Assembly (NCBI GenBank): GCA_025351385.1
Contig: JANXWA010000005.1
Coordinates: forward strand, 1-33,817
Reading direction: 5' to 3'
DNA: 33,817 nt
Source of the DNA: Acidimicrobiales bacterium
Lineage (GTDB): Bacteria > Actinomycetota > Acidimicrobiia > Acidimicrobiales > RAAP-2
Shown: positions 9,102 through 16,705 of the stretch, in pieces
Numbering within the stretch: the first letter of the stretch is position 1
How the letters are laid out: every line of letters begins with the position of its first letter
Program-made: the position numbers and the translations under genes
Notes under the pieces: model-generated
The model's database searches: none
Seen by the model: the letters and a program-made list of their open reading frames with translations, nothing else
What the model was told of the DNA's origin: nothing

Positions 9102-9920
9102 ATGGCCAAGAAATCCGCTTCGTCCGATCATGGACGGGTGCCATCGCCGCTTGCGGCGGAGCTACCGCGGGCCCTCGACCGGGACCAGTTCTTCCTGGTG
9201 TACCAGCCCGAGATCGACCTTCAGACCAACGCCTTCGCCGGTGTGGAGGCGTTGATTCGCTGGCGCCACCCAGAGCTCGGCGTTGTCGACCCCGACTCGT
9301 TCGTGCCCCAGCTCGAAGCCAGTGGCGACATCGTGAAGGTCGGTCGTTGGGCTCTCGAGACGGCCTGCGCCCAGGGTGGGCGCTGGCACGACAAGGGCTA
9401 CCGCTTCTCGGTGTCGGTGAACGTCTCGTCGCGCCAGGTCCAACGGGACGACTTCGCTGACGAGGTCGACGAAGCGCTGGTGACGAGTCGCTTCGACCCC
9501 GCCCTGCTCGTACTGGAGTTCACGCAGCGGACCCTGTCGAGTAGTGCGACGGCCGACTCCCTGACTTCGCTGAAGTCACTCGGCGTGCGGTTGGCCGTCG
9601 ACGATTTCGTTCCCGGTCGCACGGCATTGAACGATCTGGAGGCGCTGTCGATTGATATCGTCAAGATCGATCGAACGTTCATCGCTTCGATGTCCACGGA
9701 CTCGACATTGGCGGACCAGGTTCACGCGGTCGTCAAGGAGGCCAAGTTGATGCACCTGCAGGTCGTCGCCTCAGGTATCGAGGACGCCGAGCAGCTGCGA
9801 CGCCTTCGTCTCGAGGAAGTGAGTGTCGGGCAGGGATTTCACTTCTCGAGGCCCCACGAGGCCGCGGATATCGACCGGTACCTCGAGGATTTCGCCATCT
9901 TCTCGGGCAAGCCACTCTGA
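9102..9920 (+). CDS. Stand-alone EAL-domain protein with a substituted catalytic glutamate
   Basis: A 272-residue protein that is almost entirely one EAL domain (residues ~20-265). The ATG at 9102 was chosen because AGGGAAG lies 9 nt upstream; an upstream GTG at 9075 lacks a ribosome-binding site. Conserved residues are E49 of EAL, N in VSVNVSS, E in LEFTQ, the Asp pair in VDDF, K188 in VKID and Q in GQGFHF. Two departures stand out. Loop 6 reads DDFVPGR instead of DDFGTGY. The usual AEGxE reads ASGIE, so S224 replaces the glutamate 36 residues after the lysine, the position of the proposed general base (E352 in RocR). It is therefore probably a weak or inactive phosphodiesterase, perhaps a c-di-GMP receptor. 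It is the same size class as Rv1357c and occupies a comparable place upstream of the ThiF/nitroreductase fusion. Confidence 0.9.
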   Translation: MAKKSASSDHGRVPSPLAAELPRALDRDQFFLVYQPEIDLQTNAFAGVEALIRWRHPELGVVDPDSFVPQLEASGDIVKVGRWALETACAQGGRWHDKGYRFSVSVNVSSRQVQRDDFADEVDEALVTSRFDPALLVLEFTQRTLSSSATADSLTSLKSLGVRLAVDDFVPGRTALNDLEALSIDIVKIDRTFIASMSTDSTLADQVHAVVKEAKLMHLQVVASGIEDAEQLRRLRLEEVSVGQGFHFSRPHEAADIDRYLEDFAIFSGKPL

Positions 9921-10047
9921 CCAGATCCATGAGGCCGATATCCCCGTCACAGGCAATGGACACCGCGAGACGGACCTCGGGCGACTGGCGGATCAGTGGT
10001 CATCGTCGCGGCCGCGTCGACGACGGCCGCCGAAGTGGTGAGTCAGT

Positions 10048-12576
10048 GTGACGCGCGACCTCGAGGCCGCGCCGCCCGACACGGGACTCGGACGTGCCCT
10101 GGACTTTACGCAGGCCTACTCGAGGATGCGCCACGAGGAGAATCGGGCGGCGCTGTTGTCAACCGCCTCCTACGAGGATGGTCTGATCGACCTCGTCGAG
10201 ATGGCCGTGCCGGCGTTCTGCGACTGGTGCATCGTGGACATCGTCGACCGGGGAGGCGGGCCGATGGTCCTCTGTGCCCGACATCGGGGATGTACGCACG
10301 CCGAGAGTCGTCTTCACGTCGACTGCTGCGCGTCCGACGGCGCTTCGCGATGGCCGCAGCGCAGCACCTTGATCGAGCGAGCGCTCTCGAGCGGGGAGAG
10401 CCAGTCGTCGCGTGAGGATCCGAGCGCGACGGCGCGGATTGTGGTCGTCGCGCTCGTCGTCAACGACCTCGCTTTCGGGACGATCACGTTCGCCAGCGAC
10501 CTCGACGGAGAGGGCTTCGCACCATCCGAGGTCGCCGCGGCCGAGGAGGTGACCTGGCGCGCGGCCGACACCATTGAGCGGATCTTGCTGCTGCGCGACA
10601 GCCGCGACGCCGTTCGTCGCACGCAGCGCATCGCGAGCCAACTCCACCAACTCATCGCCGCGTCGATCACGCTGACGAGCATGCGCAACGAGCGCGACAT
10701 CGTGCGCAATATCGCCGGGAGCGCCCAGAGCGTCTTTGACGTTGACGTCGCCGTCGTCTCGCTCGACGCCGGAGTCGTCGCGCCGTTGCGCGGCGTCGCG
10801 TACCGTGGTCGACCGGCCGTGTGCACCGGGCCTGTCGAGAGTCCGGTCGACGATCTTCCCCAGGCGAGAGGCGACGGCAGCGAACCGTGGCTGGAGAACG
10901 GATGGCTCGTGGCCCCGATGGTCGAGCGTCGGGTGCATAACGTCGGCGCGATCGCCATACGACGCGACTCGAACCGGGGCTACAGCACCGAGGACCGTGA
11001 GGTCCTGACCCTGCTCGCCCAGATGGCGACGACCGCACTGGGCGCCGCGGAGTTGAGCCGCTCCATCCAGACCAGCGAGACGAGGCTGCGCGCCCTCATC
11101 GAAACGGCGCCGGTCGGGATCGTCGAAGTCGACGTTGGCGGCCAGGTTCGCTGGTGGAACCGGGCCGCCAGTCGGGTGTTCGCCTGGGCCGAGTTCGACG
11201 ATGGCGGCGGAGGCGGTGCCGCCCGCTTCCCGTCGGGCGCGCTGGACGGACTTCGCGAGTTGTGGGCCGACGTCGTCAAGGGCGGGTCGGTCGCCCTGCG
11301 CGACTTCGTCGACGTCGAGATCGCCGGCCGTCTGCGCATTCTGACGGCGTCGGCGGCCCTGTTGATGAACACCGACGGCGAGGTGCAGGGAATCCTCACG
11401 CTGGTCGATGACGTGACGAACCATCGCCAACTCACCGCCGAGCTGCGACACGCTAACACGATGGAGATCCGGGGCCAGGTGGCGAGTCGTATCGCCCACG
11501 ACTTCAACAATCTGCTCACCTTGATCGCCGGCTACGCGGAGATCCTCTCGCACGACCTTTCGGGCGACGAGCGTTCCTCGCAGATGGTGCGCGACATCCA
11601 GGCGACCGCCTCGCGTGCCTCGCTGCTCACCGGCCAGCTGCAGACCATTGGACGGACCAACGCCACCGAACCGGTCGTGTTCAATCCCGTCACCATCATC
11701 CAGTCCAACGCCGAGGTGCTCGAGCGGATCCTGGGCGGCGAGATCGATCTGCAGTGGGGGCTCGACGAGGCCGTCGGCAACGTGCGCGCTGACGCCGACC
11801 AGTTCGAGCAGATGATCCTCAACCTGTCGATCAACGCCCGTGACGCCATGCCCGACGGGGGCGTGCTGCGAATCGCGGCGGCCGACGTCACGCTCGACGG
11901 TGAGCGAGCCTTCGAAAATGGCCTGCTCGCGGGCGACTTCGTCGTGCTCACGGTCACCGACACGGGCGTGGGCATGGACGAGGCGACCCGGGAGCGTTGC
12001 TTCGAGCCACTCTTCACGACGAAGGGGCCCTTCAAGGGCACCGGAATGGGGCTGTCGTCGGCTCGACGATTGGTCGAGGAGAGCGGGGGCGCGATCCGAT
12101 GCACGTCGGCGGTGGGCGCGGGCACGACGTTCGAGATCCTCCTGCCCGTCGTGGATGAGCCGGTGGTCGAGGTCCCTCGGTTGGCCGACGTCGTGCGACC
12201 GCGAGGTTCGGCGACCGTACTGCTCGCCGAGGACGATGAGGTGCTTCGACGACTCATGAGCCAGGTCTTACAGCGAAACGGCTACCAGGTGATCGAGAGT
12301 GAGTCGGGGGAACGGGCCCTGGAACTCGCCGTCGAGATCGATGGTACCTTCGACCTCCTCCTCAGTGACGTAGTGATGGGCGGTATGAACGGTCATGAGC
12401 TCGCCGCCACGCTCCAGTCGCGCCTACCGTCGCTGCGGGTGCTGCTCGTCTCGGGAACCCAGGACGCGAGTATCGTGGCCGACCTGACGCCTGGCCAATC
12501 GGGCTTCCTCGCCAAGCCCTTCAAGCCGAGCGAGTTGATCGACAGCGTTCACGAACTCTTGACGCGGCGCGGCTGA
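10048..12576 (+). CDS. Hybrid sensor histidine kinase (GAF-GAF-PAS-HisKA-HATPase-REC)
   Basis: An 842-residue soluble hybrid kinase without membrane segments. Two GAF-like regions (~25-185 and ~200-335) precede a PAS domain (~348-465). A phosphoacceptor helix follows with H484 in RIAHDFNNLL, then an ATPase domain with N-box NLSINARDAMP, G1 DTGVGMD, F-box FEPLFTTK and G2 GTGMGLS. The C-terminal receiver has acidic pocket AEDDE, phospho-acceptor D774 in LLSDVVM and lysine in LAKPFKP. It should autophosphorylate and pass phosphate to its own receiver, and perhaps on to the regulator encoded tail-to-tail 11 bp away. The GTG at 10048 has only a weak AGTGGTGAG ahead. It lies 127 bp after the EAL gene on the same strand, so co-transcription is possible. 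Its ligand is unknown. Confidence 0.92.
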   Translation: MTRDLEAAPPDTGLGRALDFTQAYSRMRHEENRAALLSTASYEDGLIDLVEMAVPAFCDWCIVDIVDRGGGPMVLCARHRGCTHAESRLHVDCCASDGASRWPQRSTLIERALSSGESQSSREDPSATARIVVVALVVNDLAFGTITFASDLDGEGFAPSEVAAAEEVTWRAADTIERILLLRDSRDAVRRTQRIASQLHQLIAASITLTSMRNERDIVRNIAGSAQSVFDVDVAVVSLDAGVVAPLRGVAYRGRPAVCTGPVESPVDDLPQARGDGSEPWLENGWLVAPMVERRVHNVGAIAIRRDSNRGYSTEDREVLTLLAQMATTALGAAELSRSIQTSETRLRALIETAPVGIVEVDVGGQVRWWNRAASRVFAWAEFDDGGGGGAARFPSGALDGLRELWADVVKGGSVALRDFVDVEIAGRLRILTASAALLMNTDGEVQGILTLVDDVTNHRQLTAELRHANTMEIRGQVASRIAHDFNNLLTLIAGYAEILSHDLSGDERSSQMVRDIQATASRASLLTGQLQTIGRTNATEPVVFNPVTIIQSNAEVLERILGGEIDLQWGLDEAVGNVRADADQFEQMILNLSINARDAMPDGGVLRIAAADVTLDGERAFENGLLAGDFVVLTVTDTGVGMDEATRERCFEPLFTTKGPFKGTGMGLSSARRLVEESGGAIRCTSAVGAGTTFEILLPVVDEPVVEVPRLADVVRPRGSATVLLAEDDEVLRRLMSQVLQRNGYQVIESESGERALELAVEIDGTFDLLLSDVVMGGMNGHELAATLQSRLPSLRVLLVSGTQDASIVADLTPGQSGFLAKPFKPSELIDSVHELLTRRG

Positions 12577-12587
12577 AAGCGCAGTCC

Positions 12588-13295
12588 CTAGGAGGAGCCA
12601 GCCTCGACTTCGAAGCGGTAGCCCACGCCGCGCACGGTTGTGATCCAGCGCGGGTGGTCGGGATCGGTCTCGAGTTTGGCACGGAGCCGGCGGATGTGCT
12701 CGGTCACCGTTGCCTCGTTCTGCCACTCACCCGACGACTCCCAGACGTGCTCGAGCAGCTGCTCGCGCGAGAAGACCTGGCGCGGCGAGCGAGCGAGGAA
12801 GACCAGTAGCGCGAACTCTTTGGACGTGAGTTCGAGCAACTCCCCACCGACGTGGACCTCGTGGGTGTTCTCGTTGATCAACAGGTCACCGAAGCGCATG
12901 GTCGGCGCGTCGATCTGGTGTTGGGCGAGATTGGCGCCGGCCCGGCGAAGCACCGATTCAATGCGCGCCGAGACCTCACCGAGGGAGAAGGGCTTGACAA
13001 TGTAGTCGTCGGCGCCCAACTTCAGTCCAGCAATGCGCTCGGATTCGAGTCCCCGACCCGTCAGGAAGATTGTCGGCACGTCGCTAATGAGCCGGATCTC
13101 CTTCAAGACGTCGCGGCCGTCCTCCTCACCGAGTCCGATGTCGAGCAGAACGAGGTCCGGTGTCATGGACGCCGTGGCCCGCAGCGCCTCGGCACCGTCG
13201 ATCGCGATCACCACCTCGAAACCCTCGCCCGTGAGGTATCTCTCGAGCATGTTGGCGTTGGCCAGGTCGTCCTCGACGACCAGGATCTTGGTCAC
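12588..13295 (-). CDS. OmpR/PhoB-family response regulator
   Basis: The protein has 235 residues if it starts at GTG 13295, which follows GGTGGGGA at good spacing and gives the normal family beginning (VTKILVVEDD). An in-frame ATG at 13343 would add an atypical extension. The receiver domain (1-115) has E8/D9/D10, phospho-acceptor D52 in LVLLDIG and K in DYIVKPF. The winged-helix DNA-binding domain (~130-230) has the ending WITTVRGVGYRFE. It is a transcription factor. It converges on the hybrid kinase gene with an 11-bp gap and is divergent from the ThiF-fusion gene, so it could regulate either itself or the c-di-GMP block through the shared 363-bp region. The partner kinase is inferred from position only. 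Confidence 0.93.
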   Translation of the reverse strand: MTKILVVEDDLANANMLERYLTGEGFEVVIAIDGAEALRATASMTPDLVLLDIGLGEEDGRDVLKEIRLISDVPTIFLTGRGLESERIAGLKLGADDYIVKPFSLGEVSARIESVLRRAGANLAQHQIDAPTMRFGDLLINENTHEVHVGGELLELTSKEFALLVFLARSPRQVFSREQLLEHVWESSGEWQNEATVTEHIRRLRAKLETDPDHPRWITTVRGVGYRFEVEAGSS

Positions 13296-13658
13296 GAGTC
13301 CCCACCGCTCCCCGAGATTGAAATTGCGACAATACCGAGACAACGGCGTCCCAAGTCCCAGGTCGGAGACCGCGGGCGGCGTTGCTTTGGAGGTCGGGCG
13401 CTCTGCACGCTGTCATTCTATGGACTTTGTCGAGCATTCGAGGTCCTCGCGCACGGGAATCTTCGTGGCGACCGGCGAGACCACCGGTCCCGGGCGAGGT
13501 GACGACGGGGCCACCCACCGACGCGTTGACGCACTCCGTCACGAAGAAGTAACGGTGAGGTTCCACCATTTTCAATGTGGCCGTCACTATAGTTTTTTGG
13601 GAAAAGGCTGCACTTTCACGGTGGCTAGAACTCAATCGCAGAGCAGAATAGGTGGTCA
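13296..13658. promoter_or_regulatory. Divergent promoter region between regulator and ThiF-fusion genes
   Basis: A 363-bp spacer must drive both the response regulator (leftward) and the ThiF fusion (rightward). A TATAGT at 13585-13590 is a reasonable -10 for the rightward gene, about 70 nt before its GTG, but I see no convincing -35. It is followed by TTTTTTGGG, a string that also lies upstream of the EAL gene (about 9014-9022). I see no gene here. Confidence 0.35.
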
Positions 13659-16559
13659 GTGGGTAACTCAATCGGTCGCCGGTACCGGTACGGCTCGAGT
13701 TTCGTGGACCAAGACTCCGGTGTGCGATTTGAGGGTCACCACCCTCTGGAGCGCCCCGACCTCTGGAAGATGTACCTCAACGAGGCCGAGGGAAAGTACC
13801 GGAGCCACGGCTTCGAGGGCACGCTCCGTCGCCAGGAGCTCGAGGACGGCCATGACGTTCCGCTCTTCTTCCTCGGATTCAACGCCGAGGGCGAGCCGGT
13901 GGCGGGGGTCCGATTCCACGGTCCCCTCGAGGGCAGCCACCAGGCATTTCTCATGGAGGAGATGGCCGACTCGCCCGAGATCGAGGACATCCAGGCCCTG
14001 ATCGAGAGAGAGATTCGCCTCGGGGCGATCGAGGTGAAGGGCGCCTGGTCGAAGGGCGCGGCGGTGACGGGCGTGCGATTGATCGCGGCGATCACGCGCT
14101 CGGCGACGCACGCAATGAACTGGCTCGGCGCCGAATTCGCCATCGCGGCGGTATCCGACACGCTGGAGGAGGTCGGCACTCCGGCCGGCGGCCGCAAGTT
14201 CGGAACCGCGTCGGTGCCGTATCCCGACGAGCGCTACCGGACGATCTGCGTGTCGTGGGAGCGTAGTCGTAGCTACGAGCTCTGCACTCCGCCGCACCAG
14301 CAGGCGCTGCGCCGAGAGGCCGAGGAGTTGCTGCGCGGACCGGCCCGACTGGGACTGAGCCCGATCGAACCGGCGTCGACGAGGACCCGGGCCTGTCGCC
14401 CCCTCGTCATGGACGTGGGCGGACGGGCCCACCGCGAGGTGCTGCGAGTGCTGCGCGAGGACTCGTCGTTGCACATCATCGATCGTCTCGCCGAACAGCG
14501 CGAGCAGCTGGGTGGGATCATCCCGACGCCTGCCACGGCGCTGCTCGAGGAGGGATCGCGCTGGGTGTACTACCCGTGGCGTCGGTCCGTCGTCCGCCTC
14601 CTGGCGCCGCGCTCGTTCTCGACGCTTCGTCTCGATCGCAACCGCAACAAGCTGACCCGTGCCGAGCAGGCCCGTCAGCGATCGCTTCGAATCGGGGTGG
14701 TCGGCCTCAGTGCCGGTCACTCGATTGCTCACGTGATCGCGATGGAGGGTCTGGCGGGCGAGATCCGTCTCGCCGACTTCGACACGCTGGAGCTCTCGAA
14801 CCTGAACCGCATCCCCGCCAGTGTGCTGGACCTCGGCATCAATAAGGCCGTCGTCGCCGCGCGCCGCATCGCCGAAATCGACCCATACCTGCGCGTCGTC
14901 GTCGAACCCGAGGGAATCCGGCCGGAGAATCTCGGCACCTTCCTCGATGGCCTCGACCTCGTCATCGAAGAGTGCGACTCGTTGGACATGAAGTTCCTGG
15001 TGAGAGAGGCTGCCCGAGAGCGCCGGATCCCCGTGTTGATGGAGACAAGTGACCGTGGCGTGCTCGACGTGGAGCGCTTCGACCTCGAGCCGGACCGTCC
15101 GATCTTCCACGGCCTGCTCGGCGACATGGACTCGTCGAAGCTGTCGGGTCTCACCCAAGCGCAAAAGGCGCCGTTCGTCATCCGCATCGTGGGCGCGCGC
15201 GAGGCCTCGTCGCGCGGTGCGGCGTCGCTGCTCGAGGTGGGCATCACGATCACCGGTTGGCCGCAGCTCGGTAGCGAGGTCACCCTCGGCGCGGCGACCG
15301 TCGCCGCGGCCGTTCGGCGCATCGGCCTCGCGGGCGAACTGCCGTCGGGCCGGGTCCGCTTCGACGTCGAGGAGATCCTCTCGGCGCTCGGTCCCGTCGA
15401 GGTCAACCTCGAGGCCGAGGCCGACCTGTTCACCCCGCCGCCCGAGGACCCGCCACTCGAGAGCGACGACCCGATCGAGATGATCGTCGACGCCGCGCGA
15501 CGCGCGCCGTCAGGCGGCAACGTCCAGCCGTGGCGCTTCGAGGCCGACGACCGCGAGGTCCGGTTCTTCATGCTCCCCGAACGCACGTCGTCGATGGACG
15601 TGGCGCACCGTGGCTCGTACGTCGGCATCGGCGCGGCCCTGTTCAACGCTCGCGTGCAGGCCGCGTCGATGAAGGTCCTCGGACCGGTGAGGCTCTTCCC
15701 CGAGGGGCGCCCGTCGCACCACGTGGCGACGATGCAGCTGAGTACGTCGGGCGACGTCGGGATCGCGCCGCTCGTCAGCTACCTCCACTCTCGTGCGACC
15801 AACCGTCGGATGGGCCAGCCGGCGCCGGTCTCGGCGGAGGTCGTCGCCAGTCTGTCGCGCGGCGTGGAGCGCGAAGGCGCCCAGTTACACTTCGTCACCG
15901 AGCGCACGCGAATTGACTCCGGCGCGGACCTTCTCGCGGCCTCGGACCGACTGCGGTTCCTACTGCCGACCGTGCACCAAGAGATGCTCTCCGAGGTGAA
16001 GTGGCCCGGTCGCGACTCGCTTGACGAGGGTCTCGACGTGCGCACCCTGGAGATGGACCCGGGGGGCTACGCGGCCCTCGACCTGTTGAGTCGTCCCGAC
16101 GTCATGAGTCATTTGGCTGACTGGCGCGCCGGACAGGCGCTCGGGATGCGCATGAAGGCCTCGATCATGACCAGCTCGGCTCTCGCGGTCGTGACGGTGC
16201 CGCGCGCCGACCCCATGTGGTACGTGCGCGGCGGCGCGGCGATGGAGCGGTTCTGGCTCAGCTGTGAGATGCACGGATTGGCCGTGCAACCGTCGTCGCC
16301 GGTCTTCTTGTACGCCGTGGACGAGTCGGACCTCGTGCAGCTGTCGGGGGAGCGCTACTTCGACGAGATGTACCAGCTCTTCGACCGGTTCAACGAGTTC
16401 TGGGGGCTCGGCGACGGTGAGACGGCCGTCATGGTCTTTCGGGTCTTCCAGGCCCCGCCGCCGTCGGTGCACAGCGTCCGCCTGCCGTTGGCCCACGTCT
16501 TGAGCCGCGATCCGGACTCCGTGGAGCCGATTGTGCCTCTCAGAGTCGAGAACTGGTGA
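13659..16559 (+). CDS. Rv1355c/MoeY-like fusion: acyltransferase-like + ThiF (E1-like) + nitroreductase-like
   Basis: A 966-residue soluble protein starting at GTG 13659 behind AGGTGG. Residues ~30-205 resemble a GNAT/N-acyl amino acid synthase-type fold (FLGFNAEGEPVAGVRF, AIEVKGAWSKG); this part is tentative. Residues ~340-560 are a ThiF/E1-like adenylation domain: GVVGLSAGHS replaces the usual GxGxxG, followed by DFDTLELSNLNR, a conserved lysine in GINKAVVAARRIAEIDP and the E1-type ECDSLDMK. There is no CxxC zinc pair and no obvious thioester cysteine after the adenylation core. Residues ~600-955 are nitroreductase-like, with ARRAPSGGNVQPW as the FMN-phosphate region. Mycobacterial Rv1355c (annotated MoeY, ~715 residues as I recall) has the ThiF and nitroreductase parts. 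Despite that name, nothing here shows a molybdopterin role. The GGDEF-EAL gene follows 146 bp downstream, as in M. tuberculosis. Confidence 0.82.
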   Translation: MGNSIGRRYRYGSSFVDQDSGVRFEGHHPLERPDLWKMYLNEAEGKYRSHGFEGTLRRQELEDGHDVPLFFLGFNAEGEPVAGVRFHGPLEGSHQAFLMEEMADSPEIEDIQALIEREIRLGAIEVKGAWSKGAAVTGVRLIAAITRSATHAMNWLGAEFAIAAVSDTLEEVGTPAGGRKFGTASVPYPDERYRTICVSWERSRSYELCTPPHQQALRREAEELLRGPARLGLSPIEPASTRTRACRPLVMDVGGRAHREVLRVLREDSSLHIIDRLAEQREQLGGIIPTPATALLEEGSRWVYYPWRRSVVRLLAPRSFSTLRLDRNRNKLTRAEQARQRSLRIGVVGLSAGHSIAHVIAMEGLAGEIRLADFDTLELSNLNRIPASVLDLGINKAVVAARRIAEIDPYLRVVVEPEGIRPENLGTFLDGLDLVIEECDSLDMKFLVREAARERRIPVLMETSDRGVLDVERFDLEPDRPIFHGLLGDMDSSKLSGLTQAQKAPFVIRIVGAREASSRGAASLLEVGITITGWPQLGSEVTLGAATVAAAVRRIGLAGELPSGRVRFDVEEILSALGPVEVNLEAEADLFTPPPEDPPLESDDPIEMIVDAARRAPSGGNVQPWRFEADDREVRFFMLPERTSSMDVAHRGSYVGIGAALFNARVQAASMKVLGPVRLFPEGRPSHHVATMQLSTSGDVGIAPLVSYLHSRATNRRMGQPAPVSAEVVASLSRGVEREGAQLHFVTERTRIDSGADLLAASDRLRFLLPTVHQEMLSEVKWPGRDSLDEGLDVRTLEMDPGGYAALDLLSRPDVMSHLADWRAGQALGMRMKASIMTSSALAVVTVPRADPMWYVRGGAAMERFWLSCEMHGLAVQPSSPVFLYAVDESDLVQLSGERYFDEMYQLFDRFNEFWGLGDGETAVMVFRVFQAPPPSVHSVRLPLAHVLSRDPDSVEPIVPLRVENW

Positions 16560-16562
16560 TTT

Positions 16563-16612
16563 CACACTGGAAGTGCCGATAAATTAGGGGTTTACTCCGA
16601 ACTACCAGTGTG
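16563..16612 (+). promoter_or_regulatory. Inverted repeat flanking a sigma28-like -10 before GGDEF-EAL gene
   Basis: A perfect 8-bp inverted repeat, CACACTGG (16563-16570) and CCAGTGTG (16605-16612), is separated by 34 nt starting right after the stop of the ThiF fusion. Between the arms lies GCCGATAA (16574-16581), identical to the FliA/WhiG -10 consensus, but no TAAA-type -35 is at the expected distance. The repeat could be an operator, or a long-loop hairpin that attenuates read-through into the GGDEF-EAL gene. Confidence 0.35.
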
Positions 16613-16705
16613 TAATAATCTCCATTGGTACACAAAACATCAACGGTTGGGTCCGGATGGCCCGACCCTTGGTGCAGGGCTTTTGTCGGCAAAGGTTGAA
16701 TCCCC

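Noticed and set aside
10159-11553. Minus-strand open frame of about 460 codons opposite the hybrid kinase
   Set aside because: The plus strand carries the kinase domains; the minus product is Arg/Asp-rich with no domain.
13668-15164. Minus-strand open frame of about 500 codons opposite the ThiF fusion
   Set aside because: It is antisense to conserved ThiF motifs, has shadow-type composition and has no recognisable domain.
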